64,000 nt of DNA, taken from the NCBI GenBank assembly GCA_037043235.1, contig JAWRVZ010000074.1:2255501-2319500 (forward strand). Direction: 5' to 3'. This DNA comes from Rhodeus uyekii. Lineage: Eukaryota; Chordata; Actinopteri; Cypriniformes; Acheilognathidae. The position numbers and the translations under genes were made by a program. The notes under the pieces were generated by a model. It ran no database searches. It was not told the origin of the DNA and saw nothing but the letters and a program-made list of their open reading frames with translations. Below are positions 21,500-33,349 of this stretch, piece by piece. The number at the start of each line of letters is the position of its first letter. Within the stretch, counting starts at the first letter, position 1.

Positions 21500-23765
21500 G
21501 AGGATGAGGACGGCCAAGGATTGTAATCTCTGATGAGATTCGAGCCACTTTGGTTGATCATGTGGTCAACCATGGTTTACAGTTTTTCTCAATTGCTAAA
21601 CCCTATTGTCTGAACCAAATTCTCAGTTGCCTGAACACACTGATTGAATCAATCACTCTTTTGGCAAAACCATAAGCACTTTTCACCTGTTTAGACACAA
21701 CTTGTCAACACATTTTCATTGTGATGCACTCGTGCTGCATAATGCTGCATAATGCTGAGCACAGGTGACAAAAGCCAGACACAATTAAAGCACTGTTCTC
21801 AACACTTGAACACAACAACTTGAAACTGATCACACTTGTGTCTAATGATGTGAGGGAACATATACGGTTAGCCAGTTCAGAGACAATGGATAGAAATCTG
21901 AAAGGAAGAGTTTGTGTGAGAGGAGGTGGAGGTGGTCAGTGTGGTCAGCGAAGCCAAAGAACAGTAATATCTGATGAAATCAGAGCTACTGTGATTGACC
22001 ATGTTCTTGTCCATAGTATGAGCATGAGGGAGGCTGGACACAAGGTACAACCAAACCTCAGTAGATTCACTGTGTCCACCATAATCCCAAGATTTTAGAC
22101 ATTATAGTACAGTATGTAAATGTATACAGCAATTACTGTATGACATACTATATATATATATATATATATATGTACCACAGTATACTGTAAGTAAATATAT
22201 GTTTTACAGCAGTACATCACTGTACCAATGTACTGTAGTATTGTAATGGAGGGTTGGTGTAACTGTTTGTAGGCGTAGTATTCATGTATATTTTTGTACT
22301 TTATTTTTTACATGGGCTTACTGCACACATGTGGCAAACGCAAAAGATTTGTTTGTTTTTACAAGTGCTATGTGTAAATGCACAACATTTCTGTTTTGTC
22401 TTTTTGTACAAGTGCTAAATGCACAGGTTTTTTTTTGTTTTGCAACATGCATTTAGCCTACCGTGAACAATAAACATTTATTTCTCCAGCTTCATGTCCT
22501 GAGCATTGTGTTTTCTTTTTTTCTACATAGTGTTTAGTGACTGTTCCGTAGTGTTTTTAATTTTGATTGACTCGAGGCAGGATTTGACAACAGAGTTCAG
22601 TTCTGAGCACAGATTGAACTGTTTTGAGGTGAAAGTTTGGTTTTGCAAGAAGAGTCTGAGTTTTTTTGAATGTAGCTTGAAAATAGGGTTTTGTGTTCAC
22701 AGTTTAGAGAAAAGGAGAGCAGCAAGAAATGTGTCTTAGCAATCGAGAAAAACTGTAACAATGAGGGAGGCTGGGCAAAGAGTAAAGTCAAATTTGAGCA
22801 GGTGCACTGTAGCATCCATCATCCGGACTTTCCGAAATGACTTTCTCTCACTAGAAAATTGCAGTACTGCATATCAATACATTACTCAATGAGTACAGTA
22901 TTGCCTATAGAATGTTCTGTAGAACTGTACAAATATTGTTAAGTATATTTCAAGTATTCAGGAATTATATACCTACTTTGTATTTACAGTATTTTACTAT
23001 TTGTTTGGCAGAACTGAAAGATTACCAACGCAAGGTGGTTGGGAATGTGTTCTGTCTCCTGAACCGGAAACTGAAATCATGAACATGGTCCTAGAAAACA
23101 ACGCCATAACATTACGGCAAATACAAAGAAAATAATAGAAAACAATGACATGTTTCAAAATATTGATAGAGTAAGCTTATCAACACTGGACTTTGTCTTG
23201 CGCAGAAATCATCTCCAGATGAAGCAGGTCTATAGGGTGCCATTTGAACGCAACTCAGAAAGCATGCATGCACAATTGATGCATACTCTCAACACTGTAT
23301 ACAGTAAATTATACACATTTCAATATTGTAATCATAATGATTGTGCTTCACAATAGTGGCCATGCCATGTCTATTTCTGACATTGTCATGTGTGTTTCAG
23401 AGAGTCCTTGAGCTAGAGGTGGCTGCAGTGGAGCACCAGTTCACCTTCATTGATGAGGTTGGGTTCAACCTCACAAAAAGACGAAAGAGGGGAAGGAAAA
23501 TCATCGGCCAACGTGCCATTGTTGAAGTCCCTGGCCAAAGTGGAGGTTACATCACAATGTGTGCAGCGATTACTCACCACGGCGTCATTCATCACCATGC
23601 TACCCTTGGTCCCTACAACACCGCCCATCTGATCACATTCCTTGACACCCTACACAACACACTCATTCGACCAGATCAGGTAGATGGCCCAAAGCAGCTC
23701 AGGTATGTTGTCATTTGGGACAACGTAAGTTTCCACAAGGCTGCTCTGGTTCGTAACTGGTTTTA
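21500..23765 (+). pseudogene. IS630-like transposase, interrupted and 3'-truncated
   Basis: Before the insertion: ISDEIRATLVDHVVNHGL (21524-21578). After it: MREAGQRVKSNLSRCTVASI (from 22760). A linker follows with a stop (EIMNMVLENNAITLRQIQRK, 23080-23135). The catalytic part from 23401 contains QFTFIDEVGFNL (first Asp) and RYVVIWDNVSFHKAALVRNW (second Asp). The third acidic motif is lost at the junction with hAT sequence. The protein would cut and join TA-flanked DNA; this copy cannot. Confidence 0.78.
21580..22755 (+). mobile_element. IS630-like element nested inside another at a TA
   Basis: Ends CAGTTTTTCTCAATTGCTAA and TTAGCAATCGAGAAAAACTG are near-perfect inverted repeats, flanked by TA on both sides (21578-21579, 22756-22757). 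Inside, 21820-22098 reads a helix-turn-helix (ISDEIRATVIDHVLVHSMSM, REAGHKVQPNLSRFTVSTI) that ends at a stop; the catalytic domain is absent, and a TA microsatellite lies at 22150-22170. Removing this element and one TA restores the reading frame of the surrounding transposase. Confidence 0.88.
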
Positions 23766-23789
23766 CGCAGCTTTTCCTTTTCCTTTCTT

Positions 23790-25026
23790 TTATGCTGTAA
23801 AGGCCATGGTGGAGGCAAAATATGCTGAGTCCAAGGCTGCTCTTGAGCAGACTCCTGTGCTATCTGACATTCAGGCCAAGGCAAGGAGGCTGGTTGGATA
23901 CTTTAGAAGCAGTACCACTGCTAAGGTGTGTTCCTTAATGTTTTTATTCTGTTTGTGTTACTACTGTTTTGCTTTAGAACTACAATGTAGTGTAGTTACA
24001 ACTACATTAATTTATATTTTTTATAAAGGAAAAGCTTGTACAGATGCAACAGCAGATGGGAAGGCCAACACTGAAGCTCCTTCAGGAGGTAGACACCCGC
24101 TGGAACAGCACCTTTCAAATGCTACACCGTCTGGTGAAGCTCAAAGAGCCAGTGGGGGCAGCTTTGGCCAGTCTTGCCACTGAGATACCCCCACTCAGCT
24201 CTGATGAATTTAACTCTGTGAGTGCATGCCTTTGCATTGCTTTCTGGCTTTAATGATGCCACCGTGGAGCTGTCAGAAGAAAAAAAGGTTTCTGGCTCTA
24301 AGGTACTGCCACTGCTTAAAATGCTAGAAGTATTACTGCAGGAAGAGATGGAAAAATTGGCATGTCCAGTGGCAAGACAAATGGGAGAGCATCTTCAAAG
24401 ACAGTTAAGGGAGAAGCTTTACACATTGCAATCTATGAGCATCATGTCACTTGCAACAATGCTAGACTCAAGGTTCAAAGCAATAGGATTTTTTAGTCCT
24501 ACAAAAGCCAATGAGGCCATAAAAAGGCTTACATCAGAGTGTGCTGCCATAATTGGCTCTGTAGCTCAACCATCTGCATCACAGCCTTCAACATCACAAC
24601 AGCCATCAACATCACAGGGGGCTGGACTTGTAACGCCTGGTAATATTTTTGTGGATTTGAGGTCATTTTGGATTATTTACTACACTCACTAACCAGGTCT
24701 TTGTTTTCTTCTCAGGTAACTCACTGTGGCATCATTTGGATGACAGTGTGATGGAGTCAAGGGGAAGGCACAACATTACAGCAGATGCAACTGCAGAAGT
24801 CTAGCGGTATCTTGCCGAACCAAATATTGGTCAATTGGAGGACCTACGCCAGTACTGGGAGAGACAGAAAGTTATATTTCCAAATCTGTATAGGCTTGCT
24901 GTCAAGTATTTATGTACCCCAGCTTCATCTGTGCCTTGTGAAAGGGTGTTTTCAAAGGCGGGAGAAAAAAAAAGCCTTAGCTCTAAAACAGTTGAAAAGA
25001 TAATATTCTTGAATAAAAACTCCTAA
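23790..25026 (+). pseudogene. ZBED/Ac-like hAT transposase, 3' exons
   Basis: Three exon-like pieces. The first (to 23927) has TPVLSDIQAKARRLVGYFRS. The second (24029-24641) contains VDTRWNSTFQMLHRLVKL and, after a one-base frameshift near 24235, LPLLKMLEVLLQEEMEKL and IMSLATMLDSRFKAIGFFS. The third (24717-25026) has LEDLRQYWERQKVIFPNLYR and PASSVPCERVFSKAG, the hAT C-terminal dimerisation domain. GT-AG introns are visible (23928-24028; about 24642-24716). An in-frame TAG lies near 24802. The N-terminal zinc finger and first catalytic residues are absent. Sequence to about 25438 ends in a hAT-like terminus (CGCCATCACTAG). Confidence 0.78.
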
Positions 25027-25699
25027 AGTATATCCTCTATTAGTTTTCTTGTTTCCAAAAATCACAGTCCAAGATACACAAGCACATTGCCCTCTGCCCA
25101 GTTAAACCCAGACACTCATACAATTATAATTTTGCCCCGTCTGCCTATGACCAAACAATTGATTTACATACATTTGATATTCCCATAAATTTCAAGCCAA
25201 TACATTTATTAAAACGTTATGTTAATACAATCATTATATACCACAAGAAAATACACATTATATATACACAGTGTATCACACACCACATCAGGCACATCTG
25301 TAATGTATCTGATTGTTTTATACTCTTTGGCCACTAGATGGTTTTGTGAGCAAATGAGGCATTGATAAATGAACCCTTTTGTGAACCACTTGACTAAAAA
25401 GGTTCAACGCTTCATGGGGCTACATCTCGCCATCACTAGAAACATGAGGGTTTAAATACACAAGACTGATGAGGTGATTGATCATAAGACAGGTGATTGT
25501 ATTGACACAGGGAGAATCATGGAAGGAAACAGGAAGTGGAGACAAGACAGAACTGTGAAACACAGATTAAGCTCATATTAAATAAAATTAAGTACATCTT
25601 TACATGTACTGTCATAATTGATTTAAGTGTCTTTACAATATAGTTAAAATGTACTGCTCAATGTACTGACAAGGAATTAATGTGAACTCAAATATACTT

Positions 25700-26520
25700 T
25701 AATGCACCTGCATTGACATGGAGGTGACATCCTACAAAGACAATGAGAACACCACAGACACAACAGCTGTCTCTGTTTAGAGGCAGATCTCCTAGAAGTG
25801 TTAAATGCCTCACTTCTTTCAGGGACTTTTCCAAACTCCCTGAAAACTGCAGTAGTTTTAGGCCACATCCACACGAAGCCGCTGCATTCCCCATCCGATT
25901 GTAAACACGGCGTCGGCGCAAGAAATATCAGCGTCCACACGAAACCACTGAAACCGACTGAAAACGGTGTAGTATATATGCCAGACCAGTATGGGGCGCT
26001 GTAATTCTGCCAAAGATATACACTATACACAGAGAAGAAGACTTTGAGCATGCACATTGTTGTTGCTGTCCAGTGTTGCCAGATTGGATCCTTTTGGTAT
26101 TGGGCTGCATTGCATTGGGCTGGTTGATAAAATTTGGGCTTGTTTTTGATGCATAAAATCGTGCAACATTTTTCATTATTTATAAGAGTACGCACTTTGG
26201 GCTGGTATTTTTTTTTAAATGGGCGGGTTTTAAGCAGTAGTTGGGCTGGAAATCTTCAGTCCAATCTGGCAAAACTGTTGCTGTTACGTGTGACGCAGCC
26301 GACACGTGATGTGATGACATCATCGTTTTGACTTAGACTTAGACCCTTAGACTTCTGAAAAAGAGCAATCTGGGTAACACTCTATTAAGTAACTACAGAC
26401 CGATCTCAACATTACCTTATATAGGCAAGATTGTTGAAAAATTTGTTTTCAATCAGCTGAACAAATTTTTACACTTAAATTGATACTTCTATAACATTTA
26501 ATCTGGTTTCTGACAAAAGC
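25700..26520 (+). pseudogene. L2-type LINE RT fragment split by an insertion
   Basis: Left half (25795-25860): ASLLSGTFPNSLKTAV. Right half (26350-26510): LLKKSNLGNTLLSNYRPIST and LPYIGKIVEKFVFNQLNKFL. These are adjacent in L2-type RTs, as in the copy at 32975-33270. Several stops follow. The element between, 25861-26346, separates them. Confidence 0.7.
25861..26346. mobile_element. 486-bp insertion with TTA on both sides
   Basis: TTA occurs directly before (25858-25860) and after (26347-26349) the insert, and removing it re-joins the LINE reading frame. A 3-bp TTA duplication is typical of PIF/Harbinger elements, but the ends (GGCCACATCC and GACTTAGACCC) pair poorly as TIRs, so the superfamily is uncertain. 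No transposase is present. Confidence 0.45.
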
Positions 26521-29480
26521 AGAGTTTTGAATTAACATTGACTATGAAATGCTAAATAAATAAACTTGCCCTTAATGTCAGATAACAACTTTGTCAGAGT
26601 GTGGCTGTAGGAAGTGTGCAACAAAGGTGTTACAACAAGGTTTTAATCATAAACTCAACGAACCAAACAGGAGGAACACAACCACAATCTTATAAATTAA
26701 TGAGACCAGACAGAGATTAAGGGTTGAACTCAGGGTATAAAAATGGAAAAAACAAAGTGACCAAACAAATTGAATTAACGAGCTAATTAACAAGGTGATT
26801 GACAGGACACAGGTGACAGTAATGAACTGAAAGGAACACTTGAGAGAACTTGAATGAAAACAAACTCAAACTTTTATAAACATACTTAAATTGATATAAA
26901 AATCAATTATTTTACATGTACTTTAGTATATTAGTTAATATGTCAAAATAAGTGTACTTATGTGAAACACTATAAAATCATAATTATTTAAAATTAGTTG
27001 AAGTAAAACTTAATTAGATATTATTATAAAGTGCCTTTTTAAAATGGTAATACATTTTGTCAAATAAACCTCATTTAGATTCTCTGAAAACAAGTATTCA
27101 TTTTTTTTTTAATCCAGTATAAATTGTCTTGTTTTCAAGATGTTTAGATATTGTTTGTAATCTTTTACTAAATTCAATTTTGTAAGATGTAAGATAATCA
27201 TTGGCAAAAGGAACAATTTCCATCAGCTTCAAACCTCAAACACAATTTGAATATTCTTTAACAGGCTGACATTGACTGTTTGCACACAGCTGTACTAATT
27301 CCTCTAAAAAAATGGAATAAAAAAAGGTGCAGGGATTATTCTTTTTGTTTGTAAAATTAGCATTGAGAACTAAGCAGTGTCTGATCAAAGCCTTAGCTCT
27401 GTCTACTCAAAGTTAAACATTTCCCTTTTAAGAAGTTTTCTCTTGCCTTAAACTAAAATTTTGTAACTAAGGATAGGCTAACCCTTGAAGAGACAGCAAT
27501 CAACTCCAGTTCATTAGCTGGTCTGCATCGATTCAGACTTAACAGAACTATAGCCTTTTTCGATTTGCTGCAAGGAGAATTGTGTTATAATGAGGGCAAC
27601 GGAGAGAAAAAAAGTGTGAGTGAAGAAAAGATCTTCATCTATAAATCCCAATTATCTGCTGCACACATTAGAAATGCTGTAGCCAACACTTTGTTCACAT
27701 TTCCTAATTTATGTGCATCACATATGTTTGGCATGTTCTATGCAAACAACAGCCAATAAATGCAGTAATGGACAAATATGAATCCTGTACTCAAGTTAAA
27801 GTACAGATACCTGATGAAATATTACTTTTTAAATGTAAAAAGTGCTTTTTACATTTCTACTGTCACATCAAATATACCCATAGCTTGTTTTCATTTGGTT
27901 CCTTTGTTCCAGTTTGTTTCAGATTCACCTTTGTTTCTCTAAAGTTTTCTTTGCATCTTGAATCAATATTATAATCAATAAATCTGTCTGTCCATCGAAC
28001 ACTTGTCTATATCAATTGTCTATCAACTTTTTAGAAAGGTCACACAAAAAATAACTTTCTTATTATGTAGCTATGATCACAATAATTAAATTGACATTGA
28101 CGCATAAGCATACCAGAATCAACTTGCAAGAAGCTCATATGTTTTGTGCACATGGTTGTATTAACTAAATCACAGACACATGACTAATCTAAACAAACAC
28201 ATACTCACAAGACACAAATACATGGGAAATGTTAAAGTGAAAGTAGATGAGACATCTACTTAATGGTTCTGTGAGTCGATGGAGTTAAAGTTAAAATCAC
28301 TGTGTAGAGGAAGAAAATATGTTAAGTCAAGTCAGTTTTGTGCAGCACATGTGCCTTGGTGAGTGAAATTATTGGGAGCGTGGTCCAGAAAACTGCAGCA
28401 ACAGTTAACATAACCATACAAGCAGGTAAAAACAGAAGAGAAAAGTGCAATGTTCACACACATATAGCTAGTATACACAGTGTACTACTGACATACGGTT
28501 AGTACTATACTACACATTGTACTCAGAATGTACATGCATTCAGTTAGCACCACATTAAACACTATAAACAGAATGTACACATAAACACTATACACAAATG
28601 TCACATTATTGACATTTATACGCATAATTATGATGATTGTCCGTGAACTGGATACAGAGTGTCCTGAGTGTGCATTGGTGGCCAGTCAGGCTTCGACAAA
28701 TCCACCAAGTAAAACTTTGATGAAACTCGCCCTGTCGGATGAGTTAGATTCTTCAGATTCCAATACAGTTTTTCTAATCATTCAACTGTTACTACATAGA
28801 AAAAACTTCAGGCCGCATAACACTCGTAAAATTTGCCAAACAAAAGCAGAAAATCGACGACGGGCTAGTAGCGATCAGATATATGATTCAGTACTAAAGT
28901 TTGAACCACGAATCACGAATGTAGTATTTACTGTAAAACATTTGCTTTATTTACACAATAAGATAACACTAATACAAAATCCTTTTTCTGCATGTCACTT
29001 TGAAATAATGCTAGTTTCGTATTATGCACCAGCGAAATCAAAATTTCTCATCTTAGTACATCGGAAACTTACGCATTCTATGTCAAATTATAATTCCACT
29101 TACTGAATCTACAATTCATCTCATCGCGTGAACATGGCATGACACTGTCATGTGACAATACCATGACGTCATCTGTATGTAGAAGTCGGCATAAAACGTC
29201 TCATTGCAGAATTTCAATTCTCTTCCAGTATGTCGGATAAACCAATAAGTGATTGCACGCAATCAGCCAAATTCTGACCAAAACACACTTGCCGCAGCCC
29301 TACACAGTATTAACAATAAAAATTTAATAAAGCCAGTTGTACCGATGTTTCTAGGGAACTATTTTAATCGTGCATTATTCTCCGAGGCTTGGTCAAAGAA
29401 CGATGATTTCATAATGAAAATATGACGCTGTGGCTATTTTACGGCACCACCGTTAAAATAACCACAGCTGTTATTTGAAT
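26520..29480. other. No recognisable gene; AT-rich intergenic sequence
   Basis: Only short open frames, including one of 165 codons at 28609-29106 without family motifs or splice context. 26600-26880 resembles the minus strand of an LTR or promoter-like repeat (ATAAAAATGG, GGTGATTGACAGGACACAGG similar in style to 25470-25560), but no ends could be defined. Confidence 0.6.
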
Positions 29481-29489
29481 CATCAAAAA

Positions 29490-31497
29490 TGTCATCTGCA
29501 AAAAAAGAACCGCAGCAAGGAACTTTGTTCCAATTCATGCAGGGTGGCAATGACAGCCAGAAAAGAGAGGAAGAGAAGGAGCGGAAAAAAGTAATTGCAA
29601 TGACAGAAAAAAGAAAGGCCTCACAGAAAAGGTAATTAGATTGAAAATCACGGTTCAGAAAGTAATGCATAAATAACTGAAGCCGTACACCTACCTTTGG
29701 TTTGGCGATATTCCTATGTATAACTACAGAGCAGCTATGCGTAAAATTTATCATTTTAATGTTTATTGAAACATTTAATGATTATAGAGGGTGGAATGAA
29801 TGACCAGCAGTGGTGTTTTATTAATTTAAGTTATACTTGTTTCACCTATTATCAGGATTGTCAGCAAGAAAGTTGTACAATTCTGGGGTCTCATTTATAA
29901 AACTGTGCGTAGGATTACTACTAAAAGTTTACGTGCGCCCAAATGACAAAAATGCTATACGGCAAAAAATATTCAGATTTATAAAACCGTGTGTATGCAC
30001 ACCTGTCAGGAACATTCCCTTTATAAATCGCAGTTGTCACGGGTCAAAGTTTGCTTAAATGTGCACACATTCTCCCGTCAAGTTGTTTTTTATAGATCAC
30101 AACCTTTGCGTGGAAACTGGCGTACGTACATTTCCAGTCCCGTTTTGTGCGTACGCACGCTTTATAAATGAGACCCCTGAAGTTTATGAAACGCGGCACT
30201 ATATTTACAAGAGAAAAATGTTTGTTGTCTAAAGAAAAATCAATAGACGTTTTGATGGTAACAAATTGAAGTTAATAAACTTTTTAGCAGACAGTTAGAT
30301 CTAACTCAATGTTACATATACTAAGTTACACTAAAATAATTAGTGTTTTGTAACATTATCAGTATTCTCAGTTGAAAGTTGTGCCAATAATGAATTAATT
30401 AAGATTTAATTCAAATATATAATTATTATAAGTTTAAAAAACTGTCAATTGATACTTAATACTGTTGATAATTTTTTTCAGCTATGACAAAAACAAGCGG
30501 CAGAGAACTATTCACGAAGAATGGCAGGAGAAATATGATTGGGTCGAGTTTGAGGACAATACCATGTTTTGCAAAGTTTGCCGGCAATATCCAGAGCTGT
30601 CTGACAAAGGATCATCACTAGTAACTGGTATTACACACAACTTCAAACTAGAATCTCTTAAATATCACAGCAAAAGTGGAAAACACCAGCTTTGTGTTAA
30701 CAAACAAAAGTCTCAAGATAAACCTTCAGAAACTCCACTGGCTAAAAGTTTTAGAAAAGCTAGTGAACTGAATATGCCACAATATGATGCGTTGTTTAAC
30801 ACAGCCTACTTCATAGCAACAGAAAATTAGTCATTTTTGAAATACCCAGAGTTGCTGAATCTGCTTGAGAAAAATGGCGTAACAATAAATGTCAACTACA
30901 AAATGATAAAGCTTGTAAAGAGTTCTGTTTCAGCTGTGCAGAAGTTCTTAAAGATGATGTCATTGATGACTTGAAGAGTGTCAGATATTTAAGTGTCCTT
31001 TCTGATGGATCCACAGATAAAGGAATAAGAGAACAAGAACTGGTGTATGTTAGATATGTTGACACAAATGGAAACCTCACAACTAAACTGGCAGACATAG
31101 TCCAGCTGAAACATGGCCACGCCCAAGGAGTCAAAGATGGCATTTTGCAGGGGCTTGAGACAGTAGGGCTGGATGTGGAAACATTGATTAATAAGCTGGT
31201 TGGAATCAATACTGATGGTGCTGCAGTGAATCTTGGACATAAAGGTGGGGCTGTGAAACTCATTATTGACACACTTAATAAAAGGCTTAATAGTGACCGT
31301 GAAGATGGTTTTCATGAGGACTGTAGCAAGCATATTCTTGTTGTTCACTGTGTAGCTCATACTCTTGAGCTTGCAGTATGCGATTCTAAGAAACATTGTC
31401 CTTACCTACAAGAATTTGAGAATGTTATAAAAGGGATATTCAAACTGTACTACTATTCACCGAAGCGTAGGCGTGAATTGTATGAAATTGCCAGGGG
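29490..31497 (+). pseudogene. ZNF862-like hAT-derived transposase pseudogene
   Basis: A possible first exon (29490-29632) starts ATG and ends AAAAG|GTAATT, Lys/Glu-rich. The second begins after TTTTTTTCAG at 30481 and has EEWQEKYDWVEFEDNTMFCK with C-x2-C...H-x-K-x-G-x-H, a TTF-type zinc finger. A TAG at 30828 and a frameshift near 30960 follow. The next frame has VLSDGSTDKGIREQELVYVR, INTDGAAVNLGHKGGAVKLI and HCVAHTLELAVCDSKK, the hAT catalytic RNase H fold (first two Asp regions). It ends in YYYSPKRRRELYEIA where DIRS sequence begins (about 31498). The C-terminal dimerisation domain is lost. Related host genes exist in vertebrates, but the stop and frameshift argue against a live gene. Confidence 0.75.
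29885..30177. mobile_element. MITE with 17-bp perfect TIRs
   Basis: GGGGTCTCATTTATAAA at the left and its exact reverse complement at the right. Internal ACGTGCGC, GCGTACGTAC and TTTATAAA motifs repeat in both orientations. Length is 293 bp without coding capacity. It lies in the presumed intron of the hAT-derived pseudogene. No clear target duplication was seen. Confidence 0.8.
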
Positions 31498-31499
31498 AA

Positions 31500-32000
31500 C
31501 GCTATACCAACGCCACCTCAGCGCAAGACCAGCGAAGACCAGCCAGCCGCAGCACAAACATCAGACAAGGAAACTCCAGAGAGGAGAGCCTTGGACGCCA
31601 TGCTCCGAGTGGAGTGGGCCCGGACCCTCAAAGGAGAAGCATGTCTGGCTGACTCGTAAGCTAGACAGATAGCCTCGACTGTCCACCTTCTTAGGGTTTG
31701 CTTGGAAGCTGGAGCCCCCTCAGGAGCCCCAAAGCAAACGAACAGTTAGTCCGACTTACGCCAAGTGGCAGTCTTGGAAATGTAAGCGTCCAGTGCTCGC
31801 ACTGGATGGACCTTGTTCTTGTGCTCCTGCTCATGATCGTCAAATGGGGGAGGGCAGAAGGCCTGCAGCGTGATAGACCGAGCCACATTAGTGGGAACCT
31901 TGGGGACATAGCCTGGCCTCGGGTGGAGAAAGGTTTTTCCATCCCGGGACGAACTCGAGGCATGAGGGAGCCACCGAGACACCGCCACTTGCTTTGAGTG
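31500..32000 (-). pseudogene. DIRS tyrosine recombinase, C-terminal half
   Basis: The minus frame reads GKTFLHPRPGYVPKVP, VLQAFCPPP-like (LQAFCPPPFDD), VHPVRALDAYISKTATWRKS, a stop, LFVCFGAPEGAPASKQTLRRW, and VRAHSTRSMASKALLSGVSL. The HSTR box holds His and Arg of the catalytic set. The Tyr-bearing end lies beyond the truncation at 31498. Recombinase substitutes for integrase in this class. Confidence 0.78.
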
Positions 32001-32002
32001 AA

Positions 32003-33272
32003 CCCTGGGTATTACTAAGTGACTTGATCCTGATGATCTTAGTGATCTGTTAGGTTTATATTCTATGAGCATATCTAAAATGTATTGAGGTCCTAGGCCA
32101 TTGAGTGATTTATAAATAAGTACCAGTACTTTAAAATTAATTCTAAATGTAACTGGAAGCCAGTGCAAGGACCTAAGGACTGGTGTGATGTGTTCATATT
32201 TTCTGGTTCTGCTCAGAATCCTGGCAGCAGCATTCTGTACGAGCTGCAGCTGTCTTATGGTCTTTTTGGGAAGGCCGGTGAGGAGCCCATTACAATAAAC
32301 CACGCTGCTGGTGATGAAAGCATGAACAAGTTTCTCTAAGTCTTGATTGGAGACAAAGCATCTAATTCTTGCAATATTTTTGAGATGATAATATGCTGAT
32401 TTAATTATTGTTTTTACATGGCTACTGAAACTCAGGTCTGACTCCAAAATCACACCAAGATTCCTGACCTGATTTTTAGTTGTTTGAACTCTAGAAGGGA
32501 AGGTATGCGTTCACTTTGAGAACTTCATCTTTGTTTCCAAATGCAATGACTTCAGTTTTGTCTTTGTTTAACTGAAGGAAGTTTAGGCACATCCAGTTTT
32601 TAATTTAATCAATGCATTGACACAGGGAGTCAATGGGGCTGTAATCATTAGGTGATAACGCGAGGTAAATCTGGGTGTCATCTGCATAGCTGTGATATGC
32701 AATTTGATTCTTTCTCATTATTTGGCTCAGTGGCAGCATACATAAGTTGAACAGGAGGGGTGCAAGTATTGAACCTTGAGGGACTCCGCATGTCATGGAT
32801 GTCCACTCAGATTTATGGTCACCGATAATCACATAATAACCTCTCCCTTCTAAGTATGACCTGAACCATTTAAGAACCATCTCAGAAAGCCCAACCCAGT
32901 TTTCCAGCCTGTCAAGGAGAATGTTGTGATCTATAGTGTCAAACGCAGCGATGAGGTCGAGTAAAACCAGCACTGATAATTTACCTGAATCTGTGTTAAG
33001 ACGAATATCATTTATTATCTTTATGAGTGCTGTCTCTGTGCTGTGCTGTGATGTGGTCGGAAACCAGCTTGAAAGTTGTCAAAGTATCCATTCAAGCTTA
33101 AGAACTTGTTCAGCTGATTGAAAACAACTTTTTCAATGATCTTGCCTATGAAAGGTAGATTTGAGATTGGTCTGTAATTGCTCAATATGATGTTGTCCAG
33201 ATTGCTCTTTTTCAGAAGGGGCTTAACAACTGCAGTTTTTAGGGATTTTAGAAAAGTCCCAGAAAGAAGTGG
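32003..33272 (-). pseudogene. L2-type LINE RT inserted in DIRS copy 2
   Basis: Minus-strand RT blocks in order: LKTAVVKPLLKKS, YRPISNLPFIGKIIEKV (33120-33240), LVLLDLIAAFDTIDHNILLD (32970), GVPQGSILAPLLFNLCM, HSYADDTQIYLAL (YADD active site, about 32680), then ILESDLSFSSHVKTIIK, YHLKNIARIRCFVS, QLQLVQNAAARIL, SLHWLPVTFRINFKVLVLIY up to VIPRVHSK. It makes cDNA by target-primed reverse transcription in intact elements. Frameshifts at about 32460-32600 and 32975 disable it. Both ends are internal to the RT, so this is not a simple full insertion; recombination or later deletion is likely. Confidence 0.8.
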
Positions 33273-33349
33273 GCAGAGAAACTCTTATGGAGGCAAACAG
33301 GTAAACCTGTGCCCTGCCATATCTGTCCCCAATCTGCTCCAGATAAGAA

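Larger units (their letters stand above)
21058..23765 (+). mobile_element. IS630-like element, right end lost, host of a nested copy
   Basis: The left end CAGTTTTTCTCAATTGTTTC follows a TA at 21056-21057. The transposase reads on the plus strand: a VRVRVR low-complexity tract, helix-turn-helix (split by the insertion 21580-22755), linker remnants (23000-23280), then the catalytic core from 23401. The right terminus is missing: similarity stops at about 23765 where hAT sequence starts. A TTTCAG acceptor-like site at 23395-23400 precedes the catalytic exon, so the gene may have been spliced. Confidence 0.75.

Noticed and set aside
19765..24183. Bacterial IS630 contamination
   Set aside because: TIRs, TA targets, introns and nesting with hAT sequence show eukaryotic IS630-like (Tc1/mariner) elements.
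28609..29106. 165-codon open frame
   Set aside because: No recognised domain, no splice or promoter context, AT-rich composition; probably chance.
31746..32453. A 235-codon open frame as one gene
   Set aside because: Its first part is LINE RT C-terminus and its second part DIRS recombinase; it is a read-through across an insertion boundary at about 32003.
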